A stretch of DNA of 64,000 nt from Pseudokineococcus lusitanus (GTDB lineage: Bacteria; Actinomycetota; Actinomycetes; Actinomycetales; Quadrisphaeraceae): positions 620,001-684,000 of the forward strand of contig NZ_RJKN01000001.1 of assembly GCF_003751265.1 (NCBI RefSeq), given 5' to 3'. Under the pieces are notes generated by a model, which was not told where the DNA came from, did not search any database, and saw nothing but the letters and a program-made list of their open reading frames with translations. The translations under genes and the position numbers were made by a program. The first letter of the stretch is position 1. Every line of letters begins with the position of its first letter. Of the stretch, positions 16,039 to 23,683 are shown piece by piece.

Positions 16039-16287
16039 GTGCCCTACCCCGGCCGGCCGGTTCTTCGGCCCCTCCCCCGCTTCGCCGGCACGGGCGGCGA
16101 CGGCGGCCGCCGCGCCGACCCGGACCTCGTCGAGTTCGTCCTCGCCGAGTACGCCGCCGGGCGCTCACTGCGCGAGATCGCCGAGCTGACCGACCGGTCC
16201 CACGGCGCCATCCGCTACCTGCTGCAGCGCCGCGGCGTCCTGCGCCGTGACCGCGGCGCGCCACCTGCTGCCGCGCCGCCGCCATAG
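16039..16287 (+). CDS. Small helix-turn-helix protein
   Basis: About 82 residues from a GTG at 16039; the frame is open from 15976, so the start is uncertain. The middle part (DLVEFVLAEYAAGRSLREIA and then ELTDRSHGAIRYLLQRRGV) is a clear Hin/sigma-4-like helix-turn-helix found in small actinobacterial and phage regulators. The end is Pro/Ala-rich. It may bind one of the candidate operators in this segment. Confidence 0.6.
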   Translation: MPYPGRPVLRPLPRFAGTGGDGGRRADPDLVEFVLAEYAAGRSLREIAELTDRSHGAIRYLLQRRGVLRRDRGAPPAAAPPP

Positions 16288-16328
16288 CTCGCCCGCACGA
16301 CGCTCGAGCACGGCATACGGTCACCGAC

Positions 16329-16997
16329 GTGACGGGGGACGCGCTCGAGAAGCAGCTGCAGGTGTGGTGCCCCACCTGCCAAGAGCTGAAGTTCTGGCAC
16401 GCGCACGTGCCTACGTGGTGCGCCAACTGCGAGCAGCTCTTCCCTACCCGCATCCTGCTGCGCCGCGGAGTCCGCGACATCAAGATCCACGACTCACAGG
16501 CGCAGTGCCCCGACTGCGACCTGTACTCGCCGATCATCGACGGCATCTACGAGTTCACCAGCACGGCCCTCAACCTGCTGTCGCGCCCCGAGTACGACCT
16601 CGAGCGGCTCGCAAACGTCGCGCTCGCCCTCAACGCCGCTCGTCAGCAGCGGTCCCCGCAGGCGGCCATCCGGACCGTGACGAAGACCGACGAAGAGCTG
16701 GGGCAGCACCTCAAGCGCTTCTTCGAGTGGAAGGGCGCCCCCGCTGTCATCGCGGCGCTGACGCTCCTTGTGAGCGTGGTCGTGCCCTTGGTCACCGCCT
16801 ACGTGGGCCGCACGGGGGTCGACGAAGATCGCGTGCACGAGATCGTCGAGGAGGCCGTCCAAGAGTCTCGGCGGCAGAGCAACGAGCCGGACGCCGTCAC
16901 CGAAGCGGTCGTCGAGGCTGTCCGTCAGGCCTTCGCAGAGGAGCGGGCGAGGTCACAGCCACCCCGACCAGACACACCACCGCCAGTAGCGCCATGA
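16329..16997 (+). CDS. Zinc-ribbon membrane protein of unknown function
   Basis: A 222-residue protein starting at a GTG. Three CxxC pairs (WCPTC near residue 14, WCANC near 31, QCPDC near 59) suggest one or two zinc ribbons in the first 65 residues. A helical segment (about 75-135) leads to a single membrane span (about 138-160, VIAALTLLVSVVVPLVTAYV), followed by a charged, acidic helix and a Pro-rich end. No known family is recognised. It lies in the accessory part of the prophage between regulators and the integrase, where lysogenic conversion or exclusion genes are often found. Confidence 0.6.
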   Translation: MTGDALEKQLQVWCPTCQELKFWHAHVPTWCANCEQLFPTRILLRRGVRDIKIHDSQAQCPDCDLYSPIIDGIYEFTSTALNLLSRPEYDLERLANVALALNAARQQRSPQAAIRTVTKTDEELGQHLKRFFEWKGAPAVIAALTLLVSVVVPLVTAYVGRTGVDEDRVHEIVEEAVQESRRQSNEPDAVTEAVVEAVRQAFAEERARSQPPRPDTPPPVAP

Positions 16998-17148
16998 GGG
17001 CGTAGCCGACCGGGGTGCCGGCTTCGACGGCCAGCAGTGCCGTGACGACGGCTGCCACCACCCACTAGCGGTGCACAGCACCAGTGTCCTCTTAGCCCGA
17101 CCGATCTTCGGGACCTGCTGACAGAGGTCGCCTCTACCTTCCCAGCGC

Positions 17149-17487
17149 ATGGCGGGCGGGATGCATCCGAAGCGCGGCCGCGGCGTACCGCTCGGCGAGC
17201 GACCCGTCGCCGGCCGCGACGAGCCTCCGGCGCCCGTGGCGACGAGCCCGGCCTACCGTCGGCTCATGGGACTGCCGGAGCCGCCGCGGCCGCCGCTGTC
17301 GCTGGACCGCCAGCACGTGCTCGTCGAGACGGACGAGGGCCCGGCCGCCGGCCTGCTCGTCGAGCTGGCCGGGGACCGGGCCCGGGTCATGTACGCGTGC
17401 GACGAGGAGGATGCCTCGCAGAGCCTCCTCGAGACGTGGGTGCACGTCGACGACGTCGTCGAGGTGGACGCGCCCCCACCCGTCTGA
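17149..17487 (+). CDS. Small hypothetical protein
   Basis: A 112-residue frame from the ATG at 17149. An alternative ATG at 17266 would give 73 residues, and both are preceded by a TANNNT hexamer (TACCTT and TACCGT) 6-8 nt upstream, so either could be leaderless. The residues shared by both (LDRQHVLVETDEGPAAGLLV and onward) are regular and acidic, ending VHVDDVVEVD, like a small beta-barrel. No family recognised. Confidence 0.45.
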   Translation: MAGGMHPKRGRGVPLGERPVAGRDEPPAPVATSPAYRRLMGLPEPPRPPLSLDRQHVLVETDEGPAAGLLVELAGDRARVMYACDEEDASQSLLETWVHVDDVVEVDAPPPV

Positions 17488-17505
17488 GCAGCTGTCAGGG
17501 CGTGG

Positions 17506-18264
17506 CTACGCGGGGGTCCAGTCGTTGCAGCCGCGGCTCTGCCAGATGTCCCCGTCCTCGAGCTCGACACGCAGCGGACCGTCGGACAGCTCGTTGCTGA
17601 TGATGTCGGCGTCCGCCCCGAGTCCGTCGAGGAAGGCGTAGTAGCAGCCGAAGGCTCCGCCGTCCGTCCGGTAGGAGCCGGCAGCGACGTCCTCGCCCAC
17701 GACGAAGACGCCGTCTCCCGGGATGGTCGACGCTTCGACGGCCTCCTCCGTCGCGGTGACGGCCGCCTCGCGCTCGGCGACGGCCGTCTCCCTGTCGGTC
17801 AGCTGCTGCTCGGCCTCATCGAGCAGCGTCTGCGCCTCGGCAAGACCTGCCTCGACCTCGGTGACCCGATCCTCGGCCGCGTCGCGGGCGGTGTTGGCGC
17901 CCTCGAGGTTGCGCTGCAGCTGCTCCACCGACGACTGCAGCTCGTCGCGGTCGGCGGTCATGGCGGCCATCTGGTCGTCGTCTCCCCCGGCGGCGCTGCA
18001 GCCGATGAGGAGCCCGAGGAGCCCGGCGCCGACGGCTGCGGCGATGAGGCCGCGGCGGCCGCCCGGGCGCGCCAGTCGCTCGGCCTTCGCCTGCTGCTCT
18101 TCCACGACCGGGCCCTCGTCGGCTGCTGCACGGTCGTCGTCGACGTAGAGCTGCCAGCCCTCGGGCGCCGGCCCCCATGCCGGGTCGGGCTGCCAGTCCG
18201 CCGGCGGCTGCCACCCCTCGGGAGGCGCGGGCCAGTTCGGCGGTGGGTTGAAGCGTCGTGCCAT
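17506..18264 (-). CDS. Membrane-anchored coiled-coil protein with exported C-terminal domain
   Basis: A 252-residue protein. The N-terminal 40 residues are Pro/Trp-rich repeats (NWPAPPEGW, DWQPDP, APEGWQ). A single span (about 69-90, RRGLIAAAVGAGLLGLLIGC) ends in a lipobox-like Cys. Residues about 95-180 form a long coiled coil, and about 185-252 (GVFVVGEDVAAGSYRTDG, GCYYAFL) match a domain seen at the end of many actinobacterial exported proteins. In a prophage this build suggests a surface protein made by the lysogen, perhaps for superinfection exclusion. That role is inference from position only. Confidence 0.65.
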   Translation of the reverse strand: MARRFNPPPNWPAPPEGWQPPADWQPDPAWGPAPEGWQLYVDDDRAAADEGPVVEEQQAKAERLARPGGRRGLIAAAVGAGLLGLLIGCSAAGGDDDQMAAMTADRDELQSSVEQLQRNLEGANTARDAAEDRVTEVEAGLAEAQTLLDEAEQQLTDRETAVAEREAAVTATEEAVEASTIPGDGVFVVGEDVAAGSYRTDGGAFGCYYAFLDGLGADADIISNELSDGPLRVELEDGDIWQSRGCNDWTPA

Positions 18265-18373
18265 GTCGGTGGGTCCTCCCCGTATCGATCCTCGCGGCGT
18301 GCATGCACGCGCCCGCCAGCCTGCGCCAGGAGGCGCCGAGCCCGCGGCGATGTGTCCGTCCTGTGACCTGCGG

Positions 18374-19240
18374 TCAGGCGGCTGGCCGGAGCCCGCCGCG
18401 TCGACGGTCCGCCTCGAGCAGCGCGCCCGCCGCGGCGCGACGGCGGGCGTCGTCCGGGACCAGCGTGTAGATCTGCGTCGTCGTCACCTGGGAGTGACCG
18501 AGCAGTTCCTGGACGGCGCGCAGGTCCCGCTCGACGGAGTAGGCGAGCGTGGCGTAGCGGTGCCGCAGCGTGTGGGCGGTCCAGCCGGGCCCGAGCGCCG
18601 CGGACATCAGCTTGGAGACCGTGTGCGCGGTCAGCGGCTGCCCCGGCCTGGTGCCGGAGGGGAAGATCCAGCCGGGCGGGAGCCGGCGCAGGATGCGCGC
18701 GAGCTCGTCGTCGAGGGGGACCAGGCGCTCGCGGGCGCCCTTCCCCCGCACGTGCAGCGACGACCCGACGACGTCGCGCACGAGGTCTTCGCGGCGGACC
18801 CGGGCGACCTCGCCGGCGCGCAGGCCGGTGCGCTGGGCGATCACGAGCATGAGCCGCTCGCGCAGCGGCGCCCGCTCGAGCGCCTCGAGCAGCACCTCGT
18901 CGGGCGTGGGCCGCGGCGTCCGCCGCGGCGCGCGGATCAACGGCAGCGCCAGCGTCGGGTCACGCAGCAGCCGCCCAGCGGCAACGGCCCACCCGTAGAA
19001 GCCCCGCAGCGACGCCCGCACCGACCGGCGCGTGTCCGCGCCCCACTCCATCCCCGCCGTCCACGAGACCAGGTCGTCGGTCGTCAGGTCGTAGGGCCCG
19101 CGCTCGCGGTGGGCGGTGGCCAGCCGGCGCAGGTGGTACCGGCGCAGCTCCCTCGTCGTGCTCGGGCGCCCGGCCGCGGTCAGCCACCGGTCCCACCCGT
19201 CGATCTCCGTCTGCCACGTCGTCGTGACGATCAGCCCCAT
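18374..19240 (-). CDS. Tyrosine-type site-specific integrase
   Basis: A 288-residue protein from the ATG at 19240; the longer upstream open frame is low-complexity. An N-terminal SAM-like core-binding domain (about 1-95) precedes the catalytic domain. The catalytic set is visible: Arg141 in TGLRAGE, Lys167 in RGKGARE, His223 and Arg226 in HTLRHR, His249 in LGHS and Tyr258 in QIYT. It would recombine attP with the tRNA attB. It reads into the prophage, about 520 bp from the tRNA 3' fragment, which fits integration into that tRNA. Confidence 0.92.
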   Translation of the reverse strand: MGLIVTTTWQTEIDGWDRWLTAAGRPSTTRELRRYHLRRLATAHRERGPYDLTTDDLVSWTAGMEWGADTRRSVRASLRGFYGWAVAAGRLLRDPTLALPLIRAPRRTPRPTPDEVLLEALERAPLRERLMLVIAQRTGLRAGEVARVRREDLVRDVVGSSLHVRGKGARERLVPLDDELARILRRLPPGWIFPSGTRPGQPLTAHTVSKLMSAALGPGWTAHTLRHRYATLAYSVERDLRAVQELLGHSQVTTTQIYTLVPDDARRRAAAGALLEADRRRGGLRPAA

Positions 19241-19428
19241 GCCTCGCACTCGAACACCCGTGCGATACACACCGCCAGCGGCTTCGGCGGCATTCACCCG
19301 ATCCGGGCGTGTCGCCTTCACTCGTGCGGGTGGCGTCGTGCCGCCGGGTGAACGCTCGGCCGCCGACGGACGTACTCCCCCAGACGTCTCGACGGGGAGG
19401 TGGTCGACGAGGACCAGCGGAGGGCGGC

Positions 19429-19653
19429 TCACGGCCGGTACGCCCGTAGCTCGCGCTCGAGCACGCGCAACGGGCGCCCGGCGCCGCGGTCGAGGCGCAC
19501 GAGCACGTCGCCGTCGGCCAGGTCGCCCAGCGTCGAGACGCGGGCGACCTCGTGGAAGTCGAAGCCCAGGTCGACGAGCTGCTCGGCGCGGGCGTCGCTC
19601 ATGCCGTCGCCGTCCAGCGTGGCCATGTCACCGACGCGCAGCGGCGCGCTCAC
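19429..19653 (-). CDS. Small hypothetical protein between integrase and attachment site
   Basis: A 74-residue protein from a GTG at 19653. The sequence is charged and regular (LDGDGMSDARAEQLVDLGFD) without a membrane segment. It lies upstream of the integrase in the same direction and inside the prophage boundary, where recombination directionality factors are sometimes encoded. It has no recognisable HTH, so no function is claimed. Confidence 0.45.
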   Translation of the reverse strand: MSAPLRVGDMATLDGDGMSDARAEQLVDLGFDFHEVARVSTLGDLADGDVLVRLDRGAGRPLRVLERELRAYRP

Positions 19654-19759
19654 GCCGCCACCGCCGCCGGCGCGAGCTCGCGGCGGCCGGGCGCACGCCG
19701 CTCGCTGCCGCGACGCAGCGGAGCCAGCGGCACGACGACATCCGCGCGGCCCCACCCAG

Positions 19760-19799
19760 AATCAGTGGGTTCCCGGTTCGAGTCCGGGGCGGCGCACCA
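19760..19799 (+). other. Prophage attachment site: displaced 3' part of a tRNA gene (probably tRNA-Lys)
   Basis: The sequence from 19760 reads as the end of an anticodon loop and stem (AATCAGT), a variable region, a T arm (CCCGG, TTCGAGT, CCGGG at 19772-19788), an acceptor strand GCGGCGC and an encoded CCA ending at 19799. No matching 5' half (GCGCCGC and D arm) lies upstream, so this is not a working tRNA. AATCAGTGGGTT after the anticodon is the usual tRNA-Lys pattern. In phage integration into a tRNA the host 3' end is displaced in just this way, and the tRNA is restored at the other prophage end, outside the window. Confidence 0.8.
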
Positions 19800-19804
19800 G
19801 CACG

Positions 19805-19838
19805 AGGCCCTCGTCCGACACCGTCGGGCGGGGGCCTT
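19805..19838 (+). terminator. Likely original terminator of the tRNA gene
   Basis: A 15-16 bp stem with several G-U pairs and a 3-nt loop, followed by TTCGTCGTCC, lies 5 nt after the tRNA fragment. It is probably the host tRNA terminator left behind next to the displaced 3' end. Confidence 0.6.
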
Positions 19839-20003
19839 CGTCGTCCTCCCTCGCGGGAGCGGCTGCGCCGCAGCGCCGGCCGACGCCACGACGGCGGTCC
19901 CCGAGGAGCCCCGCGCCGCCGGGCGGGGCGCACGTTTACGCCGTAGCGTCGCGCGCACCCGCCGCCGCCCCGGTGCGCGGGTCCCCGCCCCCGAGGAGCC
20001 CCT

Positions 20004-20666
20004 GTGACCCCCCGCAGCCGCGCCGCCGCCGTCTCCCTCGCCGTCGTCCTCGCGGGCGGCCTGCTCGCCGGGTGCGGCGCCGGCCGGGACCTGTCCGACC
20101 GCAGCGGCGGCGGCCTGTCGATGGAGCCGTGGCGCGACCGCGTCGACGCGCGGGACCGCGGGGACGACCGCGCCGGGGCCGCCGAGGACGCCGCGCGCTC
20201 GCTCGAGGACTGCGCCGACCCGGACGACGCCGCGGAGCTCGAGGGCGACCAGGGCGACGTCTCCGTCACCGTCCACGTCCCGGCGGACTCCTCCGACGAC
20301 CACGTCGAGGACCTCGAGGACTTCCGCGAGGACACGGACGCCGGCCCGGTCTGCTGGGTCGTCGTCGAGGTGGACAACCGGGACGGCACCGAGGTCGTCG
20401 ACCTGCCCGAGGTCGACGTCGTGGCTGCCGACGGCAGCCGCGTGACCCTGCAGCGTGCCTCGGACGTGCTGAGCACGTGGGCCGAGCGGTCGGACGACGA
20501 CGACGCCGTGGCCCGCGCCGTCGAGCTCATCACGCAGACCGGCGGCACGGTCTCCCCCGGCCAGGAGGGCTACCTCGTGCTGCTGGCCGCCGAGGACCTC
20601 GACGACCCGCGGGCCGCGCACGTCCGGCTCACCGACGGCGGGGACGTCCTCACGCTGGAGCGCTGA
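20004..20666 (+). CDS. Lipoprotein of unknown function
   Basis: A 220-residue protein; GTG start behind GAGGAG. Residues 1-23 are a lipoprotein signal ending in LLAGC, so Cys24 would be lipid-modified and the protein held on the outer face of the membrane. The following 60 residues are very acidic and disordered. The folded part (about 85-220, WVVVEVDNRDGTEVVDLPEV) resembles DUF4352-like immunoglobulin folds of actinobacterial lipoproteins. The last 17 bp overlap the end of the convergent P450 gene. It is the first chromosomal gene after the prophage. Confidence 0.7.
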   Translation: MTPRSRAAAVSLAVVLAGGLLAGCGAGRDLSDRSGGGLSMEPWRDRVDARDRGDDRAGAAEDAARSLEDCADPDDAAELEGDQGDVSVTVHVPADSSDDHVEDLEDFREDTDAGPVCWVVVEVDNRDGTEVVDLPEVDVVAADGSRVTLQRASDVLSTWAERSDDDDAVARAVELITQTGGTVSPGQEGYLVLLAAEDLDDPRAAHVRLTDGGDVLTLER

Positions 20667-22080
20667 CCCCCGCGCCCGCGCGGCGGCGGGGCGCGAGCCG
20701 CAGCCGCAGCCCGTCGCGCGGGCGCATCGTCACGAGCGCGTCCACGCGCACCCGCTCCCCCGGCACGGGGTGCACGGAGGCGCCGCGGAGGAGCTCGGCG
20801 AGGACGAGCGTCGTCTCGACGAGCGCGAAGTCCCGGCCGATGCAGAGCCGGGGCCCGGCGCCGAACGGCGTGTACGCCCCGCGGGCCTCCCGGCCGAGCC
20901 CCTCGCCCTCGAACCGCTCGGGCCGGAAGACCTCCGGGTCGGGGAAGAGCTCGGGGCGCCGGTGCAGCAGCCAGGGGCTGATGATCACCGTCGTGCCCGC
21001 CGGCAGGGCGACGCCGTCGACGACGTCGTCGACGAGCGCCCGCCGGCTCACGACCCACGCCGGCGGGAAGAGCCGCAGCGACTCCTCCACCGCCGCGCGG
21101 GTCCGCACGAGCGACCGCAGGTCCGCCCACGCGGGCGCGCGGCCGCCGTCCTCGTCGGCGCCGCCGAGCACGGCGTCGAGCTCCTCGGCCACGCGGGCCT
21201 GGGCGCCCTGCTCCTCGGCCAGGAGGTGCAGCGTCCAGGTGAGGGCGGACGCGACCGTCTCGTGCCCGGCGATGACCGTCGTCACGAGCTCGTCGCGCAG
21301 CCCCTCGGGCGCCAGGTCCCCCGCGTCGACGGCGCGCAGCAGGAGGGCGAGGAGGTCGCCGTCGTCCTCGTGCAGCCCGCGGGCCCGCCGGCGGGCGACG
21401 ACGTCGGCCGCCGCGACGTCCAGCGTCGCGACCGCGCGGCGCAGCCGTCGCCGCGCCGGGGTCGGCAGCCACGCGGGGAGCGGCGTCCGGACCCGGCCGA
21501 CGACGACCTCGAGGGCCTCGAGGACCGCGGCCACGAGCCGCTCGCCGTCGTCGGTGACCTCGCCGCCGAAGAGGGTGCGCCCCACCACCTCGAGCGTCGC
21601 CTGCAGCGCACCGGCGTCGACGTCGACGACGCCGCCCGCGGCGGGCCACGTGGCGCGGAGCCGGCCGGCGGCCGCCACGGACTGCTCCGCGACGACCCCG
21701 AGGCCGCGCGGGTGGAAAGCCGGCTGGGCCGTCCGGCGCCGCTCGCGCCACACCTCGCCGTCGCTCGTGAGGAGGCCCGTCCCCGTGACGGCCGACAGGG
21801 CGCCGTACTGCGCCGTCCGCTTGCCCCACGCGCGGTGGTTCTCGACGAGGACGCGCCGCGCCGCCGCCGGCGACGACAGCAGGACGACAGGGTCCCGCGG
21901 CATAGGGAACGCGACGACGTCGCCGTAGCGGCCGCGGAGGCGGGCGAGGAAGCCGAGCGGGTCCGCGCGGATGCCGGGGACCGCGGCGACCATCTGGTGC
22001 GGGAGCGGCCCGTCCGCCTCGACGGGCGTGTACCGGGCGTTGCGCCGCGGCGCCGCCCCCGTCGCGGCGCTCAGAGGTAC
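20650..22080 (-). CDS. Cytochrome P450
   Basis: A 476-residue protein from a GTG at 22080, which overlaps the GroES-like gene by 10 nt. The family landmarks are all present: AGHETV (about 271-276) in the I helix with the proton-relay Thr, the ExxR pair Glu333/Arg336 in ESLR, and the heme loop FGAGPRLCIG with axial Cys413. It would use molecular oxygen and a separate ferredoxin reductase system, as no redox domain is fused. No ferredoxin gene is adjacent, so the substrate and partner are unknown. The coupling to a GroES-like gene suggests co-translation. Confidence 0.88.
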   Translation of the reverse strand, partial: VPLSAATGAAPRRNARYTPVEADGPLPHQMVAAVPGIRADPLGFLARLRGRYGDVVAFPMPRDPVVLLSSPAAARRVLVENHRAWGKRTAQYGALSAVTGTGLLTSDGEVWRERRRTAQPAFHPRGLGVVAEQSVAAAGRLRATWPAAGGVVDVDAGALQATLEVVGRTLFGGEVTDDGERLVAAVLEALEVVVGRVRTPLPAWLPTPARRRLRRAVATLDVAAADVVARRRARGLHEDDGDLLALLLRAVDAGDLAPEGLRDELVTTVIAGHETVASALTWTLHLLAEEQGAQARVAEELDAVLGGADEDGGRAPAWADLRSLVRTRAAVEESLRLFPPAWVVSRRALVDDVVDGVALPAGTTVIISPWLLHRRPELFPDPEVFRPERFEGEGLGREARGAYTPFGAGPRLCIGRDFALVETTLVLAELLRGASVHPVPGERVRVDALVTMRPRDGLRLRLAPRRRAGAGVSAPA

Positions 22081-22457
22081 AGCCCGGTGCGGCCCTGGCG
22101 GTCGTCCGCCTCGGCGACGGCGTGGAGGTCCCGCTCGCGCAGCAGCACGTACTCGTGCCCCGCGATCTCGACCTCGCCGCGGTCCTCCGGGTCGAAGAGC
22201 ACCCGGTCGCCGAGGGCCACCTGGCGCACGTGCTGCCCGACCGCCATGACCACGGCCCACACGAGGCGCTTGCCGACGGCCGCGGTGGCCGGGATGACGA
22301 TGCCGGACGACGAGCGCCGCTCGCCGCCCGCGGCCTCGGTGGAGACGAGCACCCGGTCGTGGAGCATCCGGACGCCGAGCGTGCCGGGCCGCGGCCGCGC
22401 GCCGCCGGAGGGGACGTCGGCCGGGGCCGGGTCGGGGCGGTCGGCGCTGTCGCTCAC
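22071..22457 (-). CDS. GroES-like (Cpn10-fold) protein
   Basis: A 128-residue protein from a GTG at 22457 preceded by TAGCGT 7 nt upstream. Residues about 30-128 (MLHDRVLVS, SSSGIVIPA, VGKRLVWAVVMAVGQHVRQV, LGDRVLFD, EYVLLRERDLHAV) follow the GroES chaperonin-10 pattern, with the first 28 residues disordered. Actinobacteria carry such divergent, solitary GroES-family proteins besides the true groES. No GroEL is nearby. Whether it caps GroEL or does something else is unknown. Confidence 0.8.
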   Translation of the reverse strand: MSDSADRPDPAPADVPSGGARPRPGTLGVRMLHDRVLVSTEAAGGERRSSSGIVIPATAAVGKRLVWAVVMAVGQHVRQVALGDRVLFDPEDRGEVEIAGHEYVLLRERDLHAVAEADDRQGRTGLYL

Positions 22458-22464
22458 AGCCGCG

Positions 22465-22470
22465 ACGCTA
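22465..22470 (-). promoter_or_regulatory. -10 element of the GroES-like/P450 operon
   Basis: TAGCGT on the minus strand ends 7 nt before the GTG start with no ribosome-binding site between, which fits a leaderless transcript. Confidence 0.5.
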
Positions 22471-22563
22471 CCCGCCGGTCGACGCCGTCCCGGCGGCCGC
22501 CCGGGCGCGGGACGGCCGCGCCGGGGGCCGGCGTCGGCGACGGGCGGAGGGGTCGGACGCGCG

Positions 22564-22914
22564 TCAGCCCAGGCGCTTCTGCGCCTTGGCGGCGGCCTTC
22601 TCGACCTTGCGGCGGCCACGGCGGCGGTGGCGGCGGACGGCGCTCACGAGGGCGAGCACGGCGACGCCGGCCGCCCCGGCGCCCGCGGCCGCCACGCGCT
22701 CGACGCGCAGCTCGCCCGACGACGTGTAGACCGCGTCGTGGCTCTTCTGCCGCAGGTCGGCCTTGGTGCGCGCGACGACGTTCTTCGGCGAGACCTTGTC
22801 GACGAGCGCGTCCACGCTCTCGGCGAGCTGGGCCTGCTGGCCCTTGATGAGCTGCTCGAGCGCGGCCGGGTCCGAGGGCAGCGGTGCGCCGGTGGACGGA
22901 CGGGCGGTGCTCAT
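22564..22914 (-). CDS. DUF3618-type membrane-anchored protein
   Basis: A 116-residue protein; ATG start after GGAGG. Residues 1-65 are an amphipathic helix region (EQLIKGQQAQLAESVDALVD, VVARTKADLRQ) characteristic of DUF3618 proteins, followed by a short span (about 72-92) and a very basic tail. The family is common in actinobacteria and often lies beside phage-holin-type and general membrane-stress genes; the function is not known. It is divergent from the peroxiredoxin gene. Confidence 0.75.
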   Translation of the reverse strand: MSTARPSTGAPLPSDPAALEQLIKGQQAQLAESVDALVDKVSPKNVVARTKADLRQKSHDAVYTSSGELRVERVAAAGAGAAGVAVLALVSAVRRHRRRGRRKVEKAAAKAQKRLG

Positions 22915-23081
22915 GGGGCCTCCAGTGCTGGTCGCAGGCCCGGGGGCCGCCGACGGTGGTGCGCGGATGATCAGCGACGACGCTATCGCGCAGGGGGTGC
23001 GGCGGCAGGTCCGGAGCGAGGGCCGGGGCCGCCACGGCCGAGCGGGCCCGACGTCGGGCGGGCGCCGTCGCCCCGGCTGGC

Positions 23082-23087
23082 TAGCCT
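23082..23087 (+). promoter_or_regulatory. -10 element of the peroxiredoxin gene
   Basis: TAGCCT ends 7 nt before the ATG and no ribosome-binding site intervenes, so the transcript is probably leaderless. Confidence 0.5.
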
Positions 23088-23094
23088 CCGGCGC

Positions 23095-23613
23095 ATGACC
23101 GATGCCGGGACGCCCGCCCCCACCGCCTCCTCCACGACCCGCCGCCTCGAGGTCGGGGACGAGGCCCCCCTCTTCACCCTGCCCACCGCCGACGGCGGCG
23201 AGGTCAGCCTCGAGGCCCTCCGCGGCCGCTCCGTGGTCGTCTACTTCTACCCGGCGGCCATGACGCCGGGCTGCACGACGCAGGCGACCGACTTCCGCGA
23301 CAACCTCACGCCGCTGCGCGAGGCCGGCTTCGAGGTCGTCGGCGTCTCCCCCGACCCGGTGACCAAGCTCGATGGCTTCGCCGAGCAGGAGGGGCTGACC
23401 TTCCCCCTGGCCTCCGATACCGACCACGCGGTCCTCGAGGCGTACGGCGCGTGGGGCGAGAAGTCGACGTACGGGCGCCTGTCGGTCGGCGTCATCCGCT
23501 CGACCGTCGTCGTCGGCCCCGACGGGAAAGTCGTCCACGCCGCCTACGGCGTGAAGGCCAAGGACCACGTGGCCCGCCTCCTCCGCACGCTGGGCGTCAC
23601 CGCGGGGGCCTGA
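23095..23613 (+). CDS. bcp: Bcp-type thioredoxin-dependent peroxiredoxin
   Basis: A 172-residue protein of the AhpC/TSA peroxiredoxin family, which reduces hydrogen peroxide and organic peroxides using thioredoxin. The ATG is fixed by the upstream -10 element. The peroxidatic cysteine is Cys60 in TPGCTT, with the family's preceding Pro/Thr. Bcp proteins usually carry a resolving Cys five residues later (C-TTQA-C); here that place is Thr65, and no other Cys is present, so this is a 1-Cys form. It is cytosolic and monocistronic, ahead of tRNA-Leu. Confidence 0.85.
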   Translation: MTDAGTPAPTASSTTRRLEVGDEAPLFTLPTADGGEVSLEALRGRSVVVYFYPAAMTPGCTTQATDFRDNLTPLREAGFEVVGVSPDPVTKLDGFAEQEGLTFPLASDTDHAVLEAYGAWGEKSTYGRLSVGVIRSTVVVGPDGKVVHAAYGVKAKDHVARLLRTLGVTAGA

Positions 23614-23656
23614 CGGCGGCGGGACGGCGCCCGGCCCGGCGGCCGGGCGCCGTCCC

Positions 23657-23662
23657 TAGGCT
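23657..23662 (+). promoter_or_regulatory. -10 element of tRNA-Leu
   Basis: TAGGCT lies 21 nt before the mature 5' end of the tRNA, a normal distance for a short precursor leader. Confidence 0.45.
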
Positions 23663-23683
23663 GACGACGACGACGTCGTCACC

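Larger units (their letters stand above)
1..19799. mobile_element. Right-hand part of an integrated siphovirus-like prophage
   Basis: Tail or receptor-binding genes, a lysis cassette with endolysin, phage-type regulators and a tyrosine integrase follow one another, and the run ends at a tRNA 3' fragment. From base 20,004 onward the genes are ordinary chromosomal ones. The left boundary, the packaging and head genes and most tail genes lie outside the window. Most structural genes sit a few bases apart or overlap and are read rightward; the integrase and HTH genes are read leftward. Whether the element can still excise cannot be judged from this part. Confidence 0.93.

Noticed and set aside
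16997-17148. A small gene between the zinc-ribbon and the next hypothetical gene
   Set aside because: No open frame with a sensible start, composition or ribosome-binding site; I see nothing in it.
19684-19799. A working tRNA gene at the prophage end
   Set aside because: No 5' acceptor strand or D arm precedes the T arm, so only the 3' part is present.
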